Source: Microcosmobacter mediterraneus (GTDB taxonomy: Bacteria > Bacteroidota > Bacteroidia > Flavobacteriales > Flavobacteriaceae). Taken from it: a DNA stretch of 64,000 nucleotides. The stretch is taken from NCBI RefSeq assembly GCF_031846265.1, contig NZ_JAVRIA010000002.1, positions 496,001-560,000 of the forward strand. The letters are read 5' to 3'. Made by a program: the position numbers and the translations under genes. Below are positions 51,358-59,828 of the stretch, one piece after another (within the stretch, counting starts at the first letter, position 1; each line of letters begins with the position of its first letter). Under the pieces are notes generated by a model. It was not told where the DNA came from. It did no database searches and saw nothing but the letters and a program-made list of their open reading frames with translations.

Positions 51358-52949
51358 TGGCAGCAGATCACAAAAAATATATACCACTTTGTATTGGCAT
51401 TGCCGCTGCTATAGGAATTCTCATAGGAGGAAAGTTAAATTTCACAGATTCCTCAGATAAATTATTTGGGAATAATAGTAAAAAAGACAAGCTTAATAGA
51501 TTAATTGATTACATCGATCATGAGTATGTTGATGAAGTTAATACAGATAGTATAGTTGATGTTACTGTAAATGGAATCCTTGATAACTTAGATCCACATT
51601 CTACTTATATTCCTAAAGAAGATTTACAACGGGTTACTGAGAATATGAAAGGTGATTTTGTAGGTATAGGTATAAATTTCTACACTTATAAAGATACCAT
51701 TGTTGTTATAAGACCAACAGAAGGAGGCCCAAGTTTTAAAGCTGGTATTAAATCTGGAGACCGAATTGTAATGGCTAATGGTGATTCTATTTTTGGCAGA
51801 CAATGGTCTAATGATGATATTGTTAAGAAACTTAAAGGCGAGCGTAACACCAAAGTTAACCTTAAAGTAAGACGAAAAGGCGAAAAAGAATTGCTTAGCT
51901 TTGATATAAAACGCTCAGATATTCCTATTAAAAGTGTTGAGGCAGCTTATATGGTTACGGATCATTTGGGCTACATCAAACTCAATAGATTTGCAGAATC
52001 ATCATACAAAGAATTTAAAAAAGCTTTGACTAAGCTACAAAATCAAGGCGCTACAAAATTAGCTTTAGACTTAAGAGATAACCTTGGAGGATATATTGGT
52101 GTAGCTGAACAAATCATTGATGAGTTTTTAGAGGACGATAAGCTTATTTTATTCACAAAAAATAAAAAAGGCAAGATCGAAAAAAGCTACGCTACTCAAC
52201 GAGGTGATTTTGAAGAAGGTGATATCTATGTTCTTATGAATGAGAATTCTGCCTCTGCAAGTGAAATTGTTGCAGGTGCACTTCAAGATAACGATAAAGG
52301 AACTATAGTTGGTAGACGCTCTTATGGAAAAGGGTTAGTACAACGCGAAATGGCTTTGGGAGATGGAAGTGCTGTGCGTTTAACAGTGTCTAGATATTAT
52401 ACACCAACAGGACGTTCCATTCAAAGACCATATGATAATGGTAATAAGCGCTATTACGAAGACTATTATAAACGTTTAAGATCAGGTGAGTTAAGTAATG
52501 ACGAAAATATTAAAGTTGCCGACTCTTTGCGTTTTGTTACACCACAAGGTAAAGTGGTCTATGGAGGAGGAGGTATAATACCAGATATTTTTGTGCCTTT
52601 AGATACAAGTGTACAGAATGAAACCTTAAGTTATATAGAAGAACGTGGTTATATTAGTTATTTTGTATTTGAAGAACTCGACAAAGATAGAGACGTTTAC
52701 CAAGATGTATCTAAAGAGGATTTTATGAAGCACTTTGAGGTTAGTGACGATGTTGTTATTAGATTTCAAGATTATCTCAATTTCAGAGAGCGTACACGAG
52801 TTAGTTTTGTAGCTTACCATGACCAGATAAAACTTATGATTAAAGCCGCTCTTGGGCAGCAATTATTTGGAGATGAAGCGTATCATCAAATTCTAAATAG
52901 CTCAGATGACATGATTGAAGAGGTGTTGTTGTTGAATAAGGGCGAATAG
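51357..52949 (+). CDS. C-terminal processing peptidase, S41 family
   Basis: This 530-residue serine protease has an N-terminal membrane anchor (IPLCIGIAAAIGILIGG), a PDZ domain (about 85-175, GDFVGIGINFYTYKD) and the S41 catalytic domain. The Ser is in NENSASASEIVAGALQ (about 300) and the Lys in GRRSYGKGLVQ (about 325), the Ser-Lys dyad of Ctp/Prc enzymes. The C-terminal helical extension (about 440-530) is typical of Bacteroidetes copies. It acts in the periplasm on C-termini of envelope proteins. Its stop abuts that of the convergent FAD oxidoreductase gene. Confidence 0.95.
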   Translation: MAADHKKYIPLCIGIAAAIGILIGGKLNFTDSSDKLFGNNSKKDKLNRLIDYIDHEYVDEVNTDSIVDVTVNGILDNLDPHSTYIPKEDLQRVTENMKGDFVGIGINFYTYKDTIVVIRPTEGGPSFKAGIKSGDRIVMANGDSIFGRQWSNDDIVKKLKGERNTKVNLKVRRKGEKELLSFDIKRSDIPIKSVEAAYMVTDHLGYIKLNRFAESSYKEFKKALTKLQNQGATKLALDLRDNLGGYIGVAEQIIDEFLEDDKLILFTKNKKGKIEKSYATQRGDFEEGDIYVLMNENSASASEIVAGALQDNDKGTIVGRRSYGKGLVQREMALGDGSAVRLTVSRYYTPTGRSIQRPYDNGNKRYYEDYYKRLRSGELSNDENIKVADSLRFVTPQGKVVYGGGGIIPDIFVPLDTSVQNETLSYIEERGYISYFVFEELDKDRDVYQDVSKEDFMKHFEVSDDVVIRFQDYLNFRERTRVSFVAYHDQIKLMIKAALGQQLFGDEAYHQILNSSDDMIEEVLLLNKGE

Positions 52950-53555
52950 TTAAATCTTATCATGTATTTTGGTATGCTTTCCATCATTCCAAAGGGTTAA
53001 AATATCTGTTGCTACTTGTGCACCACTTCCAGAGGCTATGGCAAACTGACTACGCCAACCTGCTAATGTTCCGGCAACGTAAAGATTTTCAGTAATTATG
53101 TGGTCTGTATTTTTTAACCAAATCCTGTTTTTTTCGCTATTAGCTCTAGGATGAGATTCTATATAAGCTTCTAAACCTTTTATATTTAATAGATTTGTAT
53201 AACCAACAGCAACTACAGCAATTTTTGAGGTATAATTAGTCTTGTTAGTACGTATTAAAAAACCATCAGTTGTCTGATCTATAGCGATTACTTTTTCCTT
53301 TAAAATTTGGTTAACATGAGGATAAAGATGTTGTAACTGTTTTGGGCCATTTTCTAGGATAGAAGCACCAGTTGTACCAGGTTCTAAGCCAAGTACGTTA
53401 TTAAATATGGCATTTTGTAAATGTGATGTTTTTTGATGTAATATAATACCTATCTTTTTATTTTCAGCAAAGGGTTTATTTACTGCAGAGCCTAAGACTA
53501 AGGCACAAGACATACCTGCTGCTCCACCACCAATAATTAAAACGTCATAATCCAT
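52950..53555 (-). CDS. short FAD/NAD(P)-dependent oxidoreductase
   Basis: A 201-residue flavoprotein-like protein with the FAD-binding GGGAAGMSCALVLG (about 8-21) and a second FAD motif GTLAGWRSQFAIASGSGAQVA (split, about 163-183). It resembles thioredoxin reductase with the NADPH domain missing, and has no CxxC active site, so it is not a thioredoxin reductase. Such short proteins are common in flavobacteria; substrate unknown. Its start overlaps the stop of the small membrane protein gene by one base. Confidence 0.85.
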   Translation of the reverse strand: MDYDVLIIGGGAAGMSCALVLGSAVNKPFAENKKIGIILHQKTSHLQNAIFNNVLGLEPGTTGASILENGPKQLQHLYPHVNQILKEKVIAIDQTTDGFLIRTNKTNYTSKIAVVAVGYTNLLNIKGLEAYIESHPRANSEKNRIWLKNTDHIITENLYVAGTLAGWRSQFAIASGSGAQVATDILTLWNDGKHTKIHDKI

Positions 53556-53755
53556 TATTTCCCTTTAGACTTTTCCTCTATTCGTCTAGAGATCATTAGA
53601 ATTTGAACTACTAAAATAGCACATAAACCTGCTACAATAGTAATAATAGCAACCATACTATCTCCCTTAAAAGGCGCATTAAAATTTATTTTTGTAGTAT
53701 TAAATACAATAAGCGCAATTGCTACTAATGTAAAGATGATATTAAATAGTTTCAT
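53555..53755 (-). CDS. small two-helix membrane protein
   Basis: A 66-residue protein with two hydrophobic helices (FNIIFTLVAIALIVFNTT and VAIITIVAGLCAILVVQIL) and a basic C-terminal tail. It is placed 4 bp after marC and overlaps the oxidoreductase gene by one base, which supports real coding in a tight operon. I recognise no named family; function unknown. Confidence 0.75.
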   Translation of the reverse strand: MKLFNIIFTLVAIALIVFNTTKINFNAPFKGDSMVAIITIVAGLCAILVVQILMISRRIEEKSKGK

Positions 53756-53759
53756 ACAA

Positions 53760-54341
53760 TTAAATTAACATGGCTTTTATATTGGTTGCAAATAATTTTA
53801 CGGCTATAGCAAGCAAAATTACACCAAAAACTTTACGTATGATACTAATTCCATTTTTACCAATAAAACGCTCTATTCTAGCAGACGTTTTTAAGACCAA
53901 ATAAATGAATATAACATTTATAATAATGGCTATGATAATATTTTGAGTCTGAAATTCAGCTCTCAAAGACAGCAATGTTGTAAGACTTCCTGGTCCTGCA
54001 ATAAGCGGAAAAGCTAATGGGAAAACTGACGCTGTAATACTACCTTCTTCATCATCTTTGTAAAGTGTGATACCTAATATCATTTCTAGCGCAATAAAGA
54101 AAAGTATAAATGCTCCAGCGACTGCGAAGGAGTTTACATCAATGCCAATAAGAGATAATAAACTCTGTCCAACAAATAAAAACACCACCATAATTACACC
54201 AGCAATTAATGAGGCTTTTTCACTTTGAATGTGACCAGCTTTTTTTCTTAAATCTATTATTATTGGTATATTTCCAATGATATCTATTACGGCAAATAAG
54301 ACCATAAAAGCCGTAAATATTTCCTTTGGATCTAACTGCAT
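53760..54341 (-). CDS. MarC family integral membrane protein
   Basis: A 193-residue protein with six membrane helices matching the MarC/NAAT family: FTAFMVLFAVIDIIGNIP at the start, FIALEMILGI, and PLAFPLIAGPGSLTTLLSL (about 108-126), the conserved re-entrant-type P-L-A-x-P-x-x-x-G-P-G motif. Some family members export amino acids, but MarC itself has no established drug-resistance role. First gene of a three-gene minus-strand operon. Confidence 0.92.
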   Translation of the reverse strand: MQLDPKEIFTAFMVLFAVIDIIGNIPIIIDLRKKAGHIQSEKASLIAGVIMVVFLFVGQSLLSLIGIDVNSFAVAGAFILFFIALEMILGITLYKDDEEGSITASVFPLAFPLIAGPGSLTTLLSLRAEFQTQNIIIAIIINVIFIYLVLKTSARIERFIGKNGISIIRKVFGVILLAIAVKLFATNIKAMLI

Positions 54342-54450
54342 TATGCTTAGGTTTTAATTTCGCCGCAAAGATGGGACTTAATTGCAGATATTCAATATTA
54401 AATTACAGTAAAGTTTAACTATTTTTACTTAGTATTAGAAATAGTAATTT

Positions 54451-55020
54451 ATGTTTCAACTAGGAAAGACTATAGTTTCAGAAGATATAATCGATAAAGA
54501 TTTTGTTTGTAATCTCTCAGCATGTAAAGGTGCTTGTTGTATACATGGTGATGCAGGAGCTCCCTTAGATAATGAAGAGACTAAAATTTTAGAAGATATT
54601 TATCCTAAAGTAAAACCGTATTTAAGAAAAGAAGGTGTTAAAGCTATCGAAGCGCAAGGTGTTTTTGTAACCTCAGATGATGGTGACTTGGAAACTCCTT
54701 TGATCAATAATGCAGAATGTGCTTACGTTATTTTTGACGATAAAAAAACAGCACTTTGCGGTATTGAAGAAGCTTATAACCAAGGCGATATTAGTTGGAA
54801 AAAGCCAGTATCTTGCCACTTATATCCAATTCGTGTAAAGGACTACACCGAGTTTTCTGCTGTTAACTATCATAAATGGCAATTGTGCGATGATGCGTGT
54901 ACTCTAGGCAAAGAATTACAAGTGCCTGTTTACAAATTTGTAAAAGAAGCACTAATAAGAAAGTTTGGAGAGGATTGGTATATGGAACTCGAGAAAATTG
55001 CAGCAGATAAAAATAGATAA
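54451..55020 (+). CDS. DUF3109 family cysteine-rich protein
   Basis: A 189-residue cytoplasmic protein with seven or more conserved Cys, beginning CNLSACKGACCIHGDAGAPL (about 22-41) and continuing with NNAECAYV, TALCGIEEAY, PVSCHLYPIR and LCDDACTLGKE. The pattern resembles the Fe-S/zinc-binding Cys clusters of the YkgJ/DUF3109 families. The function is not known. Single gene, convergent with the kinase gene. Confidence 0.88.
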   Translation: MFQLGKTIVSEDIIDKDFVCNLSACKGACCIHGDAGAPLDNEETKILEDIYPKVKPYLRKEGVKAIEAQGVFVTSDDGDLETPLINNAECAYVIFDDKKTALCGIEEAYNQGDISWKKPVSCHLYPIRVKDYTEFSAVNYHKWQLCDDACTLGKELQVPVYKFVKEALIRKFGEDWYMELEKIAADKNR

Positions 55021-55030
55021 CCAAATAATG

Positions 55031-56959
55031 CTAAGCCGTTTTAAGATTTATTTGCATTAAAGGAATCTTTAGATTAACTCTTGTTCCTAAAGCGTTTCCT
55101 GAAGCATCTACCAAGTCTACTATATCTAAATTATAATCACCAAAAAAGTCTTTAGAAAAGTTTGCCAACCTTGCTTTGGTGATTTCTATTCCAATAGATT
55201 TTTGTTTTAATATTTTAGCTTTTTTAATACGCTGAGCTTCTTTTCGTCCAACACCATTATCGGTTATAGAAATAGTCACATAGTCGTTCTCTGACATTAC
55301 TTTTAAATGAATTTGCTTATCCTCTTTTTTAGTGGATAATCCATGCCACAAAGCGTTTTCCAAAAATGGTTGTAAGACCAAAGACGGTAATTTAATACCA
55401 TTTGCATCAACATTTTCATCAATATCAATAGAAAATTGGATAGCGTTTGAGAATCTAATATTTTCGATATTAATATATAACTCCATAGTGTCTAACTCAT
55501 CTTTTAAACTAATAACTTTCTCAGTAGAAGCGACAAGTATTTTTCGAATTAACTTAGAGAATTTGTTGAGATAGTAGACTGCATTTTCTTTCTCATTGTT
55601 AATGATATAAAGTTTTATAGAGTTGAGAGAATTAAAAATAAAATGCGGATTCATCTGGCTGCGAAGCATATCTTGCTCTAAAGTAAGAATCTGTTTTTCT
55701 TTTTTTAATTGTTGAGTTCGGTTATAGGCAATAATTACTGCTGCAAAAAATACTAAAGTAAGCAAAGCATACCAAAACACTTTTTTATTTTGTTCTAACT
55801 TATCGGCTAAGACTTCAATCTCCCTATTTTTAGCTTCCGTTTCGTGCTGAAGTATAATATCATTAGCATACTGAACATTTCGCTCATTAGCTATAGTATT
55901 TTCAGTAGAAATAGCTGCTTTATAATGATTAAATGCTAATTTGTCATTTCCTTTTCTAGTATTAAAGTCTGATAAGAGTTTGTTGGCTTCAACTATTGAA
56001 GATTTTAGGTTGTATTGAGTTGCAGTTTTTAATCCGAGATCAAGGTATTGTTTTGCCTTATTTAGTGTGTTATTTTCTAATTTTAGGCGACCTAAATTAA
56101 GATAGGTCGATGATATATAGTACTGATCTCCTAAAAGCAAGGCCTTTTCTAGAGCATCTTCAATAAGTAACTCAGCTTCTTTATATTGTCCTTGTTGAAT
56201 ATAGATTTCACCAATACTATTATGACAAATAATTCGGCCAAGATCAGAGTCAATTTGGTTGTTATACTCCAATGATCGCTGGTAGTTGATTAGCGCATCC
56301 TCTAAATTACCTTTAGATTCTTGAGCATAACCTATATTGTGGTAATTAATAGCAAGGCCAAGTTTGTTTTCTTCTTCAATTTCAATAATTAGAGATTTAT
56401 TAAATTGTTCAATAGCAAGGTCATATTGTTTAAGCGCTAGGTAAATATTTCCCATACTGTTTTGAGATACAGCAATGCTTAATTTTAGGCGCTTACTTTT
56501 GTTATCAACTGTATTGGCAAGCTCTAACGCTTCAGAGTGATAATCTAATGCAGGCTTAACAACATCCATTCTTCTATACACAACGCCAAGCATATTTAGA
56601 CTAATAACCTGCAGCTCTATATTGTCGTTTTGTTTTGCAAGGTCTTCTGCATTTTTATGATAATCTATGGCTCTCTCATAATTAGATATATCTCTATGTA
56701 TAATTCCTAGAGCATTTTGCGCATAACTCTGTAAGTTTAATTTTTTGTTAGTCTTGGCCATATCCAATAGACTTAACATTTTAGTGCTATCTCTTTTAAA
56801 GTCTCCTAAAACCGCATCTATTTCCTCGTAAGAATTTGTTGATGCTTCTAATAAGGTATTAACTGAAGAGTTAAAAGCATCATCATTCTGAGCAAAAGAT
56901 AACATTGCAAAAAATTGGAAGAGAATAAGTGCAATATGTCGTTTTAGAACCTGAGTCAT
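55031..56959 (-). CDS. TPR-containing sensor histidine kinase, LytS/YehU type
   Basis: This 642-residue kinase has a signal peptide (LILFQFFAMLSFAQ), about seven TPR repeats in the periplasm (about 70-380, for example GDLKESKGNLEDALINYQRSLEY-like units), one membrane helix (about 394-412, FWYALLTLVFFAAVIIAY) and a cytoplasmic His_kinase domain with the phospho-accepting His in QMNPHFIFNSLNS (about 436-448). The ATP site is visible as VLQPFLENALWHG and ITDNGVGRKEA. Its ATG immediately follows the stop of the response-regulator gene, so the two are translated together. The signal is unknown. Confidence 0.94.
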   Translation of the reverse strand: MTQVLKRHIALILFQFFAMLSFAQNDDAFNSSVNTLLEASTNSYEEIDAVLGDFKRDSTKMLSLLDMAKTNKKLNLQSYAQNALGIIHRDISNYERAIDYHKNAEDLAKQNDNIELQVISLNMLGVVYRRMDVVKPALDYHSEALELANTVDNKSKRLKLSIAVSQNSMGNIYLALKQYDLAIEQFNKSLIIEIEEENKLGLAINYHNIGYAQESKGNLEDALINYQRSLEYNNQIDSDLGRIICHNSIGEIYIQQGQYKEAELLIEDALEKALLLGDQYYISSTYLNLGRLKLENNTLNKAKQYLDLGLKTATQYNLKSSIVEANKLLSDFNTRKGNDKLAFNHYKAAISTENTIANERNVQYANDIILQHETEAKNREIEVLADKLEQNKKVFWYALLTLVFFAAVIIAYNRTQQLKKEKQILTLEQDMLRSQMNPHFIFNSLNSIKLYIINNEKENAVYYLNKFSKLIRKILVASTEKVISLKDELDTMELYINIENIRFSNAIQFSIDIDENVDANGIKLPSLVLQPFLENALWHGLSTKKEDKQIHLKVMSENDYVTISITDNGVGRKEAQRIKKAKILKQKSIGIEITKARLANFSKDFFGDYNLDIVDLVDASGNALGTRVNLKIPLMQINLKTA

Positions 56960-57697
56960 TTACAATTTTTCTAAGAAGTCAGATTTTCGTTGTCTAGCCA
57001 CAGGGATTTTATGATTAGAAGACATTATAACATAACCTTCATTTTTAATAAAGGCTTTAATTTTATTTAGATTAATAATAAAAGAATTATGAATTCTGAA
57101 AAAGTAATGATCTGGCAAAATACCATTAACTTCCTTAAGCTTTTTAGTAACAACAATTTTTTGGTTATTTTCTAGTATTAAAGTACTGTAATTACCATCA
57201 GACTCTACCAATATAATGTCATCAATGTCAATAAAAATCAGTTTCCCGTCTGTATTAATAGTGATTTTCTTTTTGCCAAATTTTGAATTAAAATTCTCTA
57301 AAGCATCAACAATTTTTGTAGAATTCACCAATCGATCATTGAATTTTTTAATTTTTGAAATAGTGAGTTTAAGATCGTCAGAATCTATAGGTTTTAGAAG
57401 ATAGTCTATAGCTTCATGTTTAAGAGCTTTCATGGCATATTCATTATACGCAGTGGTTATAATGACAGCAAACTCTGTATTATGCAACTTATCTAGAAAC
57501 TGAAAACCATCCATAGAAGGCATTTGGATATCTAAAAACAAACAGTCTGGTTGGTTGTTGTTAAGATATAGTATAGCTTCTTCTGGATTAGAAAACGTGG
57601 CGACAACTTCAATTTCACTACTAAAATTGCTAAGCTCCCAGGATAAACTTTGGATTGCTTTAGGCTCGTCGTCTACTATTACTGCTTTGATACTCAT
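56960..57697 (-). CDS. LytTR-family response regulator
   Basis: The ATG at 57697 (MSIKAVIVDDE) is used; the frame also opens at a TTG two codons upstream. The 245-residue protein has a receiver domain with acidic pocket DDE (about 9-11), phospho-accepting Asp in DCLFLDIQMPS (about 55-56) and conserved Lys in YLLKPI (about 105), then a LytTR DNA-binding domain (about 145-240, DIDDIILVESDGNYS ... FFRIHNSFIINLNKI). It is the partner of the adjacent TPR kinase. LytTR proteins bind direct repeats in promoters; no target is evident here. Confidence 0.95.
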   Translation of the reverse strand: MSIKAVIVDDEPKAIQSLSWELSNFSSEIEVVATFSNPEEAILYLNNNQPDCLFLDIQMPSMDGFQFLDKLHNTEFAVIITTAYNEYAMKALKHEAIDYLLKPIDSDDLKLTISKIKKFNDRLVNSTKIVDALENFNSKFGKKKITINTDGKLIFIDIDDIILVESDGNYSTLILENNQKIVVTKKLKEVNGILPDHYFFRIHNSFIINLNKIKAFIKNEGYVIMSSNHKIPVARQRKSDFLEKL

Positions 57698-57705
57698 AAT
57701 CAATT

Positions 57706-57713
57706 CAAATATA
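57706..57713 (-). promoter_or_regulatory. -7 box of the LytTR operon (TATATTTG)
   Basis: Exact TAnnTTTG match on the minus strand 8 bp before the ATG; a TTG lies 16 bp upstream (57730-57732), somewhat close. Confidence 0.4.
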
Positions 57714-58535
57714 ATAATATTAGGTTGGGCAACTGTTTTTTATGTATAGTAGGTTTGTTTTTATGTGTAGAATGAGAATCTTCAATATCTTAAGAATAAG
57801 AATATAAAAATGGGTCATCCAGTTATACAACTTTTATAACCAACCATACAAATATGAATTATTCACCCAAAGTAATTGAGATATTTGTAATTCATTTAGT
57901 ACTGACCAAAGTATATTATGTAAAGTGATCGTGGGGACTCACTTATAATTTATTAGCTATTAATAGAAAAAAGTCAGTAAACTATCTTGATAATTTGAAT
58001 TTAAGTTTTAGTTCAAAACCTAAGAGTTTTATTTAAATAGTTTTAGTTAGTTTAGTTAATTATTGGGGAAAGAGAGCTGTTTCAGCTCTCTTTTTATTTG
58101 TATATAAGCTAAACAAAATCATACACTAAAAGCGTAGTATTTTAGGTAATTACGAGAACATTTAACAGGTTTTTTCTTACTTTTTAAATAATCTTCGATT
58201 TTCGATTAAAGTTCTGATATACAGTAATATAAACTAATTTTTGTTTCGCGTAGATCAAAATTCATTCCAAAAATTTTGTTAAAAACTTGTTGACAACGTT
58301 TATGACATTGTCTTTTAATTTTAAGCACAATTAGTAATCTTTGCTCAGGGCAAAATAAAAAATGACTTTTGGTATCAAAGTTAAAATTAGCTTATAAAAG
58401 CATTTTTTAAAATTCAGGCCTCTTTTTATTTCTTTTAAAGAAAACAATAACACATTTTACAGTATCTGCTATAGAAATCTAGAATGATTTTTACCATTCT
58501 ATAAACTCTTTAGCCTCAAAATTTAAAGACAACTC
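57714..58535. other. 0.8-kb region without a clear gene, upstream of nrdB
   Basis: No frame longer than about 25 codons looks coding. Contents: the terminator hairpin at 58069-58097, very AT-rich DNA, two short palindromes GTTGACAAC (58291-58299) and GACATTGTC (58307-58315), and a 7-bp hairpin TAGAATG/CATTCTA (58480-58501) just before nrdB. I could not recognise a riboswitch, tRNA or NrdR-type box. Confidence 0.7.
58069..58097 (+). terminator. intrinsic terminator with no gene before it
   Basis: AAAGAGAGCTG pairs with CAGCTCTCTTT around a TTT loop and is followed by TTTTTA on the plus strand. No plus-strand gene precedes it, so it may end a small RNA or a long nrdB leader. Confidence 0.75.
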
Positions 58536-59825
58536 ATGGAAACGACGCAATTAGAGATTACAGAGATTATAAAAAGAGATTACGAAACAAGTCCGTTTGT
58601 TTTAAATAAAATTTCTAATGCTGTTGAAAAAGCGATGATGTCTGTAGGTAATGGGACAAAAGAAGATGCTAATACTATTGCTGTTAATGTGCTGCAAGAT
58701 TTATTAGATAGAAAAAGTAAAGATTATAAATACGTACCAACTGTAGAAGAAGTTCAAGATCTTGTTGAGATTAAATTAATGGATAGCCAGTTTTTGGATG
58801 TAGCTAAAGCATACATCTTATACAGAGATGAGCAAGCCAGAAACAGAAAGACTAATATTTTTGAAAAGCGTATTAATTTAAAACCTTATGAGTATCCTGC
58901 CCTTAACGACTATGTTGATGCTATACGACACTCGTATTGGATACATTCAGAATTTAATTTTACCAGTGATATCCAAGATTTTAAAACGCGCTTAACCATT
59001 GTTGAGCAAAATGCTATAAAAAATACCATGTTAGCAATTTCTCAGATAGAAGTTGCGGTAAAATCATTTTGGGGAGATATTTATCACAAAATGCCAAAAC
59101 CAGAAATTGGAGCAGTAGGAGCAACCTTTGCAGAAAGTGAGGTACGTCATCATGATGCCTATTCTCATTTATTAGAAATTCTTGGTCTTAATAATGAGTT
59201 TAAAAGACTAAAGAAAAATCCTGTCATAATGAGACGAGTTCATTATTTAGAATCTGCTTTAAAAAATGCAAAAAGCGAAGATAATAAAGAGTATGCGGAA
59301 TCTATTTTACTGTTCTCACTGTTTATAGAGCACGTGTCATTGTTTTCACAGTTCTTAATTATCATGGCATTTAATAAACACAAGAACATGCTAAAGGGTG
59401 TTTCTAACGTAGTGGAAGCAACCTCTAAAGAAGAACAAATACATGGTGATTTCGGAATTGATATTATCAGAATTATTAAAGACGAAAACCCAACTTGGTT
59501 TGGTGATGAGTACAAAACCATTGTAAAAGTAATGTGCGAAGAAGCTTTTGAATCTGAAAGCAGAATTATCGACTGGATTTTTGAAGCAGGTGAATTAGAT
59601 TTCCTTCCTAAAAACGTAATTAACGAATTCATAAAAAATAGATTTAATAATTCATTAGAAAGTATCGGTATTGAAAAAGTATTTGATATTGATAACAGCC
59701 TACTAGAACAAACCGAATGGTTTGATGATGAAATTATTGGGACCAAACATGGCGATTTCTTCGTGAAACGCTCTATCAACTACAGCAAAAGAACTAAAAG
59801 TATAACTAGCGACGACTTATTTTAA
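58536..59825 (+). CDS. nrdB: class I ribonucleotide reductase beta subunit with N-terminal ATP-cone
   Basis: This 429-residue radical-generating subunit carries an ATP-cone of about 95 residues at its N-terminus (about 5-98: VLNKISNAVEKAM, YVPTVEEVQDLVE, DVAKAYILYRDEQ), a domain usually found on NrdA. The ferritin-like core has the metal ligands Glu172, Glu202, His205, Glu265, Glu300 and His303; Tyr209 occupies the position of the E. coli radical Tyr122. The first ligand is Glu, not Asp. The same architecture is known from Leeuwenhoekiella blandensis, where the beta cone controls activity and the cofactor is a dimanganese centre. It precedes nrdA by 3 bp. Confidence 0.96.
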   Translation: METTQLEITEIIKRDYETSPFVLNKISNAVEKAMMSVGNGTKEDANTIAVNVLQDLLDRKSKDYKYVPTVEEVQDLVEIKLMDSQFLDVAKAYILYRDEQARNRKTNIFEKRINLKPYEYPALNDYVDAIRHSYWIHSEFNFTSDIQDFKTRLTIVEQNAIKNTMLAISQIEVAVKSFWGDIYHKMPKPEIGAVGATFAESEVRHHDAYSHLLEILGLNNEFKRLKKNPVIMRRVHYLESALKNAKSEDNKEYAESILLFSLFIEHVSLFSQFLIIMAFNKHKNMLKGVSNVVEATSKEEQIHGDFGIDIIRIIKDENPTWFGDEYKTIVKVMCEEAFESESRIIDWIFEAGELDFLPKNVINEFIKNRFNNSLESIGIEKVFDIDNSLLEQTEWFDDEIIGTKHGDFFVKRSINYSKRTKSITSDDLF

Positions 59826-59828
59826 ACC

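Noticed and set aside
52950..53555. Thioredoxin reductase
   Set aside because: No CxxC active site and no NADPH domain; only the FAD-binding parts are visible.
58100..58535. Riboswitch or NrdR box before nrdB
   Set aside because: I could not match the conserved cobalamin box, or the NrdR consensus, to anything in this stretch.
59243..59779. 178-codon frame antisense to nrdB
   Set aside because: Ser/Ile-rich translation without domains; a shadow of the strongly conserved nrdB frame.
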